64,000 nt of DNA, taken from positions 8,898,346 through 8,962,345 of the forward strand of contig NW_017803909.1 in assembly GCF_001625305.1 (NCBI RefSeq). The letters run 5' to 3'. Of this stretch, positions 54,502 to 64,000 are shown piece by piece. Origin of the DNA: Branchiostoma belcheri. Taxonomy: Eukaryota > Chordata > Leptocardii > Amphioxiformes > Branchiostomatidae. The notes under the pieces are model-generated. The model was not told where the DNA came from, made no database searches, and was given only the letters and a program-made list of their open reading frames with translations. Numbering within the stretch: the first letter of the stretch is position 1; each line of letters starts with the position of its first letter. The position numbers and the translations under genes were made by a program.

Positions 54502-54868
54502 TTAAAGGCATCCAGTGCAGTTTTAGGGCTTGGAAACCCGATTTTTCAAGGCCAATATTCTAGCCATTTATCTACATACTGAGTTGAAACAACACTGTCC
54601 CAATGTATATTGACTCTCATGGAGCAAAAATGCCCCAACTTTGACGGAAAACGGTTACTGGAAGGACCATGGGATGATTTTAGGGTACCACCCAAAAAAT
54701 AAATGACTTATCTGTACGTTTGTTTCTGCAGTTTTAAATTCCCCAAAGTGAGAAATGCTGACTTAAATGTGCTAACGTGAAGCAATATGTGTCAATATCA
54801 CAAAGATTGCCTTATTCAGAATAACATTCCAGTTTTGCTGCCCTGAAATCGCATTGGATGCCTTTAAA
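54502..54868. mobile_element. Rep-D, full copy
   Basis: Same orientation and ends as 6175-6543. Confidence 0.78.
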
Positions 54869-55106
54869 ACAAATAATCCTTCAAGCTAGATAAATGACAA
54901 CGAAGCCTGTTGTTTCCTTCCGCCTTGCTGCTTGCGGAAGTGTGATTCAGTACATGCTCACAAACATGTGTGCAGGAAAAGTCAGGATACGTCAAAGAGG
55001 ACACGCGCCATTACCGCTGAATCACCGATTCCAAGCTATACCATAACATCCGACAAAAGCATTTGTGGCCTCACGGGGTGAAATGAGAGGTTACCACGTA
55101 ATCTTA

Positions 55107-55303
55107 TTTTTCAAATAACTTTGTTTGTATTAACAATTTTAATGTCTTGGGGTGGTGGGACGACGGCGCACAGATATGTCAACTTTGTGTATTTAAATGT
55201 TAATTGTACTTTCTTGTTGTGTGGCGCTGTTAATATAAGTTATAAACTTGAGTCAGTGTCACACTGTCCTTGTTATGTTTTCATGTTTTGATGAATAAAA
55301 AAA
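55107..55303. repeat. Rep-N copy 2
   Basis: See 53261-53455; about 85% alike by eye. Confidence 0.7.
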
Positions 55304-55542
55304 TGAGAGCGTACTAATAAGGAGAGATCCAAACAGTGTCCTCTTAATGTTGAATTTGAAGTATAAAGGTTGTAATCGCTTGTTTAAGTCAGTGACATCC
55401 GGTGTATGGTTTTCAAATGTTGTGTCGGAAACGATATCGTTTGCAAGGGGCAAAATTCTAGCGCAACTTCACCAAACATCCAGCAAAAACCGCGAAAGTC
55501 TACGTTTTCGCGCGGGCGCAGCACATTTTGCCAAGGAACTTA

Positions 55543-55933
55543 GGCCACAGCAAGTAATTTGTAAGGATGACATCAGCGCGTGCATTAATTTTCGCCTGAT
55601 TTAAAAAAAAAAGCTTGTTGGCTTCTGACAGTGGTCAATATACCGAAAATGGGCAAAGATGTCGTAAGGTGGATGGCAGATAGCTATGAAGAGAGGAGAC
55701 AAGTAAAGGCTCTGATTTAATGTTTTGTTTCTTACTTTGATGCAGTGATGTGTGATGCTGGGTGTGTATATGTGATGTTCCCACTGAATCAAAACCATTT
55801 GTACAACGATTGAGTCAACATTATAAAATGTAGGAACCTTGTTTTTTTCGGCCCATCTTGTTTTTTTTCGCCCGCTCGCATTAGATTTGGAGTCTGTGGA
55901 GGATGTCATCTATAGAATTTAATTGCTGTGGCC
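55543..55933. mobile_element. Harb-C MITE
   Basis: GGCCACAGCAAGTAATTTG to ATTGCTGTGGCC; flanks TTA / ATA. Confidence 0.82.
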
Positions 55934-56066
55934 ATAGGAAGGTAACTAAGGCCTTCTGAAGATAGTAGTCCAGGAACTAGTGGGGGCTACCACTGTTAGA
56001 AGCAGGAAATGAAGATGGGTACGCCACACTCAAAGGAAGCCCCCTTTACGGGTATATCCTTCGTAA

Positions 56067-56412
56067 GGCCATGTTGATTTGATTATATGGATGACATCCT
56101 CTGGGAACCCCAAAACTGATGCGAGCGTGCGAATAAAAAACAATGTAGCCAACAAAAGTTGCTTCATTATGAAATCTACGTGGTTTTGAAGGTTGAACAA
56201 TTAAATGACACAGAGTATGGTTTGGCGAATAATCTAGTCTTCAAAGTAATTTCTTACATTTTCGTCTTTTTCGTTTGATTTTGGTATTCTACGACATTGG
56301 TATCGTTTTCCAATGTTTGCTTTTTCAACTTACGGTATATATTTGCTCATTTTGCAGCTAGTTTGTACGATTTACAGTATGGTTGAAAACTTTTTTTGTT
56401 ATCGTTTTGAAA
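56067..56412. mobile_element. Harb-B MITE, right end lost
   Basis: Left end intact (GGCCATGTTGATTTGATTAT); breaks off in unrelated sequence before the right inverted repeat. Confidence 0.78.
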
Positions 56413-56814
56413 AAGGCGCGTGTTGGGGATGCCACGTGCTATCTCATATGATCCAGTTACACCAACCATCTATTTTTCACTTTTACCCCACCAAAGCTTC
56501 ATCTAATAACAATAAGAAGAGCATGACGTTTTTCGTCTTGATCTATCAGCTGCTATGAAACATACGTGTAGAGGTTACTAGTACAATGGATCAAAGTCCA
56601 AAGTTCACTAGCGGTCGTTCACATATAATCCTATAGAGGCAGCAGGTTTTTAGGTCGCTGTGTCTAGGGCCTACCTGCCTACGTGCACGCATGGGGCTAG
56701 GGGAATAAATACACGAAACGTGCCAACCTCGCGTGTCGAGAAGAATCTCACGCTGTGTTTTTCTTCATTTTCGATACCCCATGTATACACACAAGGACAT
56801 TGGTATACCTGACT

Positions 56815-57060
56815 CCTGGTGGTATGCCTTATGAACTAAGGTGTTTGCCGGTCTTCTCCTCACATGTCATCACACTACCAAACCATCTGAGCCTTCTAGC
56901 ACGTATTTTGTCAATGATGGTTTGTTCTGCCCCAAGTTTTGACCGAATTTCTTCATTTGGGATGAGTTCCCGAAGGGTGATGCAGAGAATCGCTCTTAAA
57001 AGCATCTCATTTGAAAGGATAACAGGGACTCTGAGTGTCTATAAAATTATGAGCCCATCC
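56815..57060 (-). mobile_element. Degraded LINE reverse-transcriptase C-terminal fragment
   Basis: The minus strand reads LIPNEEIRSKLGAEQTII followed by ARRLRWFGSVM, a hallmark of the C-terminal end of endonuclease/RT LINEs (RLRWFGHV type). The 219-codon plus-strand frame over the same bases is its antisense shadow. Confidence 0.75.
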
Positions 57061-57104
57061 CTCTCCTTCCACCGCCTTTCACCTCCCCGACTGAAGTCAG
57101 GTAC

Positions 57105-57205
57105 CAATTTTACACCTGGGTGGAGTGAGGAAAGTGGCGTAAAGTGCCTTTTTCAAGGACACAGGAGTCGAACCCGTGACCTTTCGATCTCGTGCCCGCT
57201 AGTCA
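57105..57205 (-). mobile_element. tRNA-derived SINE remnant
   Basis: B-box-like GGTTCGACTCC on the minus strand and AAAGGCACTTTACGCC body. Confidence 0.6.
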
Positions 57206-57706
57206 ACTTTGTCCCCCAAAATAGTTGCTGGCACTACCCAACTCTAAATTTAGAGTTCAATACCACTGAGGCGATAGCATGCACGCCCATTGGAACAGAA
57301 ATCAGATGTACAAACAGTTTCAGGGTTAACCTGATAATCAGACTATTTCATGACAAACGCCGAAACGGGTGCTTTTTTAATACATTTCCCTCCGTGAATA
57401 AAGTTGCCACGTGAATAAAGTTGCACGCGGTCATTAAATGTTCACAATAACCAGGCAGAAAAAAAAACAGTACTCACCACTTGGTTAACTTCACGAGTAA
57501 TGTGGCTGACAAACGTGAAACTTAGCCAGTACTGGTACACAGGATTTTCTGAAGCTTCCTCCACACCAGTTATCTGTATGTATCTCTTTAGACAAATTTA
57601 ACTTCCTCCAGCTGTCTTTTTTTATATCCCACACACGTGTCCGTCAGGTGTCCGTCACGTGAAGAGCAAAGGTCAGACTGTGATCCGATATGCTTTTTCT
57701 AGGTTA
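57206..57706. other. No gene recognised
   Basis: Unique-looking AT-rich sequence; no supported feature. Confidence 0.4.
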
Positions 57707-58110
57707 GGCCACACCGCCTTAATTTTATGGATGACATCCACGCGCGCATTGATTTTCGCCTGTCCTCCGAGGCTCTGGCCTGGCTCTAGGCCTTGGTAGT
57801 CCGTGGTTGTTAGCGACAATATGGAGCCGGTGGTAACTCTGGAGGACGGCACCCAGGCTACCGAAGCTCCACGACTCAAGAACTCAGTACATACGTACAG
57901 TGCCGATTCATAAATTTCGCAAAAAGCCAGCATGTGCCGGCTTGTCGTATACTTCGCTATATGATATATATTATATAGTATATACTGCAGCAAACGCACA
58001 ATACCAGCTTTGTATTCCTGTGGTTTAGCTAAATTTCTATTTTTGGCCCGCGCGCACTAGTTTGGGGGTCTTCAGAGGATGTCATCCATAAAAATTAAGC
58101 CGGTGTGGCC
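57707..58110. mobile_element. Harb-C-like MITE with foreign interior
   Basis: GGCCACACCGCCTTAATTTT then TGGATGACATCCACG at left and GATGTCATCCATAAAAATT to GGCC at right; the middle (57775-58030) is unrelated to other copies. Confidence 0.72.
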
Positions 58111-58208
58111 AAACAGCCTTTTGACTGGAGCAAACATTCATGTAACGTTACTGCCTTGCCCTATACATCACGCGATACATCACGTGCCACACGTCAAAAG
58201 ATTGTACG

Positions 58209-58229
58209 TTCAGCACCATGGACAAGGTT
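58209..58229 (+). promoter_or_regulatory. RE1/NRSE-like site
   Basis: TTCAGCACCATGGACA followed by AGG fits the vertebrate REST-binding RE1 consensus (TTCAGCACCACGGACAG) except for two positions. Could be chance; no neuronal gene is identified nearby. Confidence 0.35.
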
Positions 58230-58260
58230 CTTGTTCTTGAGACGATACTGTGCAACGCCC

Positions 58261-58494
58261 TAGCCTCCTGTGCAGGCTCCGAGTGGTGGGAGTTTCGATA
58301 CTGCGTTTTGTAGAGTTTCTAACGCGTTCTTTGAATGCTGACCATCCTACAACCAGCCACGAGAGAAGGTTTCCATCCGTCCACTTTTTTCTTGCCGAAT
58401 GGAAGCAGGCTTCATGGGCGGATGGAAACCTTCTCTCGCGGCTGGTTGTAGGATGGCCAGCAGCCCACCTGCCCGGAGCCTGCACAGGAGGCTA
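58261..58494. mobile_element. hAT-F hairpin MITE
   Basis: TAGCCTCCTGTGCAGGCTCC to its complement, with inner arms GAGAGAAGGTTTCCATCCG and complement. Flanking 8-mers only partly alike. Confidence 0.82.
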
Positions 58495-58704
58495 GCAACA
58501 CTCTTCCGTTGGGAGTAAGACCTACAGGGGGTAGTGCGCAGAGCCCTTATTATCAGATCTTATCAAGTACAGGAGTAATACGGCTTTCTCGAAGTTGTCA
58601 GGTTGAGATTTCTGTTACGAATACGACCTCAGGAAGAGCGTTACGTTCCTGACGGTCTGAAGGACAAATACTAGTATACAAAAGTAACGCCCGGCTCCGC
58701 ACTG

Positions 58705-58885
58705 GTGTTCCAGTGCTGAATCAGCGGTCGAAATTGCGTCAGCAATGGAATTCCAGTGCTGAACGGCTATTTTCCAGAGCTGAAGCTCCCTCAGTACTGG
58801 AATTTTCCAGTGCTGAACGTTGTCTCAGCTCTCGGTTTTCAGTGCTGAACGCGCGGCAGAGCCAGTTCAAAGGTCGCTCAGCACT
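58705..58885. repeat. Interspersed CCAGTGCTGAAC motif array
   Basis: CCAGTGCTGAA(C/T) or close variants at about 58709, 58752, 58773, 58808 and 58840, with the complement CAGCACTGG near 58878. Irregular spacing, so not a simple tandem repeat. Confidence 0.6.
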
Positions 58886-59248
58886 GGGTCCCTAGTGTCC
58901 CACCCTAGGTCAGAAACAAGCTTAGTGGTGCTGTCGTGTATGTAATACGTATTAGCAAGGATGTTCAAATTAAAAGAACCTTCGTATTAGTAAGTAATCT
59001 GGCCTTTCTGTATCCTACCTACAGCCCCTGTCACACATTCAGAGCCTTCTCCCCAACATGGCTCCCCGAACACAAGGGTTGACTGAAGTTCGGGGGCAGT
59101 CTGTCCAGATATAGGCCATGCCTATAATATACCTTTCTGCTTGGATCGATACAAATCTGAGTCAAATTTGACACCCGGACACCGATGACTTACTCCAGAG
59201 TTGGCTGGTGTTCTGCTGAAAGATATAAAACCCTTCTTTCATACCTTA

Positions 59249-59350
59249 GGCCACAGCCAGTAATTTTTATGGATGACATCAGCGCGCGCATTATATGATT
59301 CTTGCCTGATTTTGAAAAAAAAAAATTGCCCTCTGACAGCGCTCAAAATG
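59249..59350. mobile_element. Harb-C left-end fragment
   Basis: GGCCACAGCCAGTAATTTTT then internal GCCCTCTGACAGCGCTCAA; stops where Rep-M begins. Confidence 0.7.
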
Positions 59351-59378
59351 CTAACAAGACTGACAACGAAAACATACA

Positions 59379-60490
59379 TTGCCATGGCGACGGTGGTTGT
59401 TGTTAGGGTTATTGTTTGCACGGCACTGTCATGATTTTATGTTTTTGGGAAGCCTTCTTGTGGTCTGTCATGAGTTTGTTAAAAATAACATTTGCCCCAG
59501 GGTTCGTTCGCTATGCACACAGGGGAGGGTAGGAGCGATCTCCCGAGCTGCATTGTATCTGTCTAGACTTACAGGTAACAAGGTAAATACTTTTCTATCG
59601 TTATTATGAAATATTACTTGTCACCAGTTTAATTGCATCTGAATACTGATAGTTGTTTATCGTTATTACAAAGTTTAATAGACTATGTGCATCATTGGCA
59701 GTATACATTTTGTACATGTACCTTTGCAACCTGTTAAGTCTAGACACATGTCGTACATTTGTACAGTTCAGTAGATCACTCCTACCCTCCCCTGGGTGTA
59801 TAGTGAACGAGGCCAAGAATGTAGGTCATCCCAGCAAGGTTTCCCCAGGGGTTTCCAGGAATTTGGACTGTGTAGGACTGTGGCCGTGTCTATACGGAAT
59901 CACCCAAACCGCGATTCGGGTAACTCACATTCCTCACATCTGGTCCACGTGCCACACACACCTGTGAAACCGTGTGCGAACACAATACGCTTGAGCTACA
60001 TTTATTGCTGTTTGATGATAACACGCAAGGTGGCGTGTTATTAATGTCAGAGGTCAACGACCTGCTTGCTGATGCCCCCCTCCCAGCGTATCTCGGCCGA
60101 ATGCCGACGTGGTCCCGCCAGAGGCGGTGAAGCTCGCCCTAGAACGGACACATTATTTGACCATTACTGCTCTTTAAGTTGCTGCCACGTAAAAGTTGGT
60201 ATTGCATATAAAAAAAGAAATATCACCCCGTAATCCATGACCAGGCGAAGTTACATTGAAATCACATGGCGTTCAGACGCAAATCGCGATGCGGGGAAAC
60301 CACCTCTAGAAGTGGCTTGGGATCGAGGCGCTTTCAATGTGATTTCGGGGCGTTCACATGGAGCCGGCTTCGGGGTAAACCACATGTAAACCGCCTTGGG
60401 TGATTCCGTTTAGATTCCGTTTTCTTGCTAACTGCACACAATGCTGTACCATTAGGCTCGCCCATGAGGCGGCGCCAAAAACATATAGTG
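59379..60490. repeat. Rep-M copy interrupted by a second element
   Basis: Matches 21478-21810 in two parts (59379-59890 and 60418-60490). The part between has near-complementary ends (CGGAATCACCCAAACCG and TTGGGTGATTCCG), so it is probably a nested insertion at 59895-60412. Confidence 0.6.
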
Positions 60491-62299
60491 TGGGGTTTGT
60501 GGACGTGTTTAGAGTAGCCTGGCGGTACATGTACACAATGACATAGCATGCCGGGTGATGTAGCCCATGTGTTGTGTTTCCATTTTCAGAACCGCGTGGG
60601 AAATGTGGGCCTATCGTGCTTCTGATTTAATAGCTAGCGATGATGTCATTGTCTTGTGCAGCAGCGACCGTAGCGGCCAGTAATGGTACTGCCGGTTGGC
60701 CGGAAATTAGACTTTACAAACTGCTTCATATCGTTTTTGAAATATGGTATCATACCCCATTAAAGTTTACATGGATACTTAGTTACCCCTTAAATTGAAA
60801 AGATAGTATTTTAATACTATCTTTGAAAGACTTTTATTTTCCTTGTGGCATTTCACAGAAAAAAAAGGATCTTTTGAAATGGCATTTTGCAACTAGTAAT
60901 ATTGACACACATTTGATAAACCTTACAATTTTTTTCCTCACCCATGCACACAACATCATCCTGTCACACTGAAGATGAATAAGGACAAGAACAGAAAACT
61001 TTGGTTGCAAGTTTTATTCTAAGTGTTAGTGAATGTCGATAAAAAGATGTTCCGATATCGGATGTTAGATATCAAAAATGATTTTGTTGAGTAACAGCGA
61101 CAGCAACGACATGATGTTTCTTAACACATTGCTTATTACCCATTATTTGCTTCATGATAGCAGTAGAAATACAAACTGCAGGATAGTATGTCCAGTATCA
61201 ATAATCAATTACTGGCCGTTAATATAGTGGTAGCCTGTTCACATACATTGGTTAGCCTGTATATTGCCGGCTAAGTAAGGCTAACCTATCCACGTGCCTC
61301 TATCATCACAGGTCTTGTTGCCAAAAATGACACAATGTCTGGGGTTCTGACATACATGATGTTGACTTTTTACAGTATGACCAGGCAGTCGTGTATATGC
61401 AGTGATTTCAAACACTAAGTTCAATCAACGGTGTTTTAAATTCTGCTTTTAAAGCAGGCCATTTGAAGAATCTAAACATACACATGTACCACTCAATTTG
61501 TCTTGTCCTGAAGCAAATTCCACAGTTACGACTGACATCCAAAGTAACTTAGATCACTGGTCAGTTTAAATTGGAAAGTTGGTTTCGTTCAAATTAGAAT
61601 GTTGTGCCAAAATTGTACTGAAAAGTTTTGTATATGGTTTAAAGGAGATTGAATCACATTGTGTGGCGAATTCGGAAGTTTTAGGGATTTCGACTTTGAA
61701 TTTTTTTTCTAATTGTTATGGACCAGTGTGTTAGGATGTTTTCTTGTTAATAACAAACTCTCCTATTACAGTACTGACCTCTTATATTGAATGTTGTGTT
61801 GAGTACAATAAGAAGGCCTAACGTCAACTCAAAGATGTTACAAGACACAGTCACCTCCCTTTAGTACCTTTCACAAAGGAATGTTCTAATTAAGCCAACT
61901 TAATTTAATTAGTTGTATTTTCGGTCTAATTTTTCGGTGTTATTTGTTTGATAGGCCTCATGCAAAAGAAAATTGTCTTTTTCAGTTATTGGTTAACTCT
62001 ATTTGTTTTGGGGCAATTTTTTTTACCAAGTTTATGTCCTAAATGTTGTATTTTGGCAAAAAAGTACCAATAGAGTAATTTTTATGAATATAGAATGTAG
62101 ATAACAAAGCAGAATTAAACGAGAGTCGTTGCTTTTAATTTGGATTTGCCCATTGAAATGTTTCCTGCAAAAGCGAGGAAAAATCAGGTAGGTGTGACCT
62201 TAGGAGAGTTTGTATTAACTTTGCCTTTGCAACCATTCTAGAAAGTTTAATAACATGTAAACACCAACAATGGCAAATGTTTGAGCTGTATTTCAAACA
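60491..62299. other. AT-rich, probably 3' flank/UTR of the right-edge gene
   Basis: No open frames or defined repeats. It lies downstream (minus strand) of the terminal exon at 63482-63623, so part of it could be its long 3' UTR. Confidence 0.35.
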
Positions 62300-62307
62300 C
62301 TATCAAA

Positions 62308-62429
62308 TTTCACCAACCAAATTTCCAACCAACTCCTTGACCCTGTATAGATATTCTGCATAGTATGAAGAAGTTGGAATACTTGGTTGGAAATCTTGGT
62401 TGGTACCCGGGTAGACTGTGATAGTGTTT
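62308..62429. repeat. Inverted repeat AAACACTATCA
   Basis: CAAACACTATCA near 62296 and TGATAGTGTTTG near 62420, with inner ACCAAATTTCCAACCAA / TTGGTTGGAAAT arms. Confidence 0.6.
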
Positions 62430-62484
62430 GTAAGACATACGCCAAACAATTACCAACTTTTAAAGTGCAACACCAAAGTGCATA

Positions 62485-62945
62485 TAAATGGTTTTAGCAT
62501 CACCTCACAGAAAAAAAGAAGAATAATCATTGTAATATAGATTCTCTCTAAAAGATGTTAAGAGATTTTTAAACGTGTAGTAAGAAAGGAGAACCTGAAT
62601 ATAAGACAAGAAAACATGACAGATCTTGGCCACCTTCTGGAGATACTGTACTTAAGAAAGGGAAGGAAAGAAGAAAGAAGGTGCACCAGCATACTTAAAC
62701 ATGCAGAACCAATAACACCTGTCTATTCCAGGTGGTTTTAGCATCACCTCACAGAAAAAAGAAGAATTATCATTGTAATATAGATTCTCTCTAAAAGATG
62801 TTAAGAGATTTAAGAACTTAAACGTGTAGTAAGAAAGGAAAAGCTGATATATAAGACATGAAAACATGACAGTGATGACAAGGTGCACCAGCATACTTAA
62901 ACATGCAGCACCAATAACAGCTGTCTATTCCAGGTGGTTTTAGCA
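62485..62945. repeat. Tandem duplication of about 245 bp
   Basis: TTTTAGCATCACCTCACAGA, ATAGATTCTCTCTAAAAG and AACATGCAG(A/C)ACCAATAACA occur in the same order twice, with a partial third copy at 63065-63175. Confidence 0.8.
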
Positions 62946-63062
62946 TCACCTCACAGCATCACCTCACCTCACCTCACCTCACAGCATCACCTCACCTCAC
63001 CTCACCTCACCTCACCTCACCTCACCTCACCTCACCTCACCTCACCTCACCTCACCTCACCT
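62946..63062. repeat. CCTCA pentanucleotide microsatellite
   Basis: About 20 CCTCA units, broken once by AGCAT. It grew from the CACCTCACAG sequence of the adjacent tandem duplication. Confidence 0.95.
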
Positions 63063-63481
63063 TACCTTGGCCACCTTCTCTCCAGATACTGTACTTACGA
63101 AAGGGAAGGAAAGAAGAAAAGAAGGTGCACCCGCATACTTGAACATGCAGCACCAATAACACTTGTCTATTCCACCTAAGCTTCAACGACAACGTCCGGG
63201 TTTTTACATCAGCACTTTTAAAGGGACCAAGTTTATTTATAAATTTACTTCATAGTAGTATTGTAGGAAATATCTTGGATTAGTTATTATTTGAACTATG
63301 TCACATACAATTACTTTCAGACAAGTTTTAATCAAATTTTTACACAATGTACTGGGGAAACAGGTGTAGGTATAACAGAACAATCATATGTTAGAAGAAA
63401 TAAAACCATGTAACATTTTGCACTACACAATATTTACAGCAGTTTAAGCACACCATACCACACCTCTTGTCTATTTTCTGT

Positions 63482-63623
63482 CTACACATGGAGTTTTGCA
63501 ATTGCAGAGCCAATAGTTGGAAGTTTGGCCTTCACCTTGGCGTTGGGAAAGTAGCTCGGGTATGCCTGCCATGGATCACCGCGGAGTTGTCCAGTTCCGT
63601 ATAGAGCCTGTTTCAGTCCATAA
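63482..63623 (-). CDS. Terminal exon of a gene running off the right edge
   Basis: Acceptor CTTCCATCTCAG, then one base plus 46 codons to TAG: YGLKQALYGTGQLRGDPW.. PNAKVKAKLPTIGSAIAKLHV. The composition is coding-like and the acceptor is good, but the family is not recognised. Earlier exons would lie to the right of the window or in 63624-64000, where none was recognised. Confidence 0.5.
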
Positions 63624-64000
63624 CTGAGATGGAAGACGATGAAACATGACCTTAATAGTGACCGAATATGATATAACAAAATTGTCAAAAGTTAAGTCAA
63701 TTCGAATCAATAAACTGAAAACGTTGGACAACCTTTGCAATGCTGTCTATAATACGAAATAAGTTGTAAGATTAGAATAACAGCTTTTTGAACCGTACCA
63801 TTATACAGAAGACAGGTGTTACAACTTTAGTATTTATCTACTGAACACCATATAATAGTTTATTTTGAATAATCCATTTGAACATACAAGAAAATTTAAA
63901 AAAATGAATGAAATATAAACACTGAATTGAAGCGTTTATCTGTTATGAAGGGATCTGTGTCAAATACCTTAATAATCCTTATCCTCGGTGCATATGGTGA

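Noticed and set aside
56755..57414. Plus-strand frame of 219 codons
   Set aside because: It is antisense to a decayed LINE fragment whose minus-strand product has the RLRWFG signature.
62946..63062. Telomere-like repeat
   Set aside because: The unit is CCTCA, not TTAGGG/CCCTAA, and it grew from a local sequence.

Overview
This is a eukaryotic, intron-rich window that fits an invertebrate chordate, most likely amphioxus (Branchiostoma). Reasons: many small exons with GT/AG boundaries, two complete C2H2 zinc-finger genes that align finger by finger with vertebrate ZNF236 and ZNF341, no vertebrate-type Alu/L1 repeats, and dense young DNA-transposon derivatives (MITEs), tRNA-derived SINEs and CR1/Jockey-type LINE pieces. 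The species call is inference. All exon boundaries were read by eye from splice signals and phase agreement, with no transcript data.

The core is a head-to-head pair. On the minus strand, positions 30501 down to 8131 carry a 25-exon gene of about 1812 residues with 30 C2H2 fingers, the ZNF236 ortholog. On the plus strand, 31710 to 42405 carry a 13-exon gene of 891 residues with about 13 fingers, the ZNF341 ortholog. All coding phases close in both models. The start codons are about 1.2 kb apart, so the interval is a candidate bidirectional promoter. It and its edges hold six AAGATGGC-type (YY1-like) motifs. Both proteins also carry an AT-hook core (RGRPPK near the ZNF236 N-terminus, GRPRK near the ZNF341 C-terminus).

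Left flank (1-8130): a LINE 3' end, a long hairpin, a glycine-rich single-exon gene on the minus strand (2349-3392), then an assembly gap (4866-4885) with an Ig-domain exon fragment beside it, enclosed by two almost identical MITEs. Right flank (42406-64000): MITEs, a 23-bp minisatellite rich in TTCnnGAA, scattered minus-strand exons of an unidentified, possibly secreted protein (45284-51107), a second gap (49749-49768), several hAT-type hairpins, LINE debris and, at the right edge, the last exon of another minus-strand gene (63482-63623).

Repeat names used here: Harb-A, -B and -C are PIF/Harbinger-like MITEs (ends GGCCA.., 3-bp TWA target duplications); hAT-E and hAT-F have 8-bp target duplications; the others (Rep-D, Rep-G, MITE-H to MITE-L, Rep-M, Rep-N) are dispersed families recognised only by recurrence inside this window.
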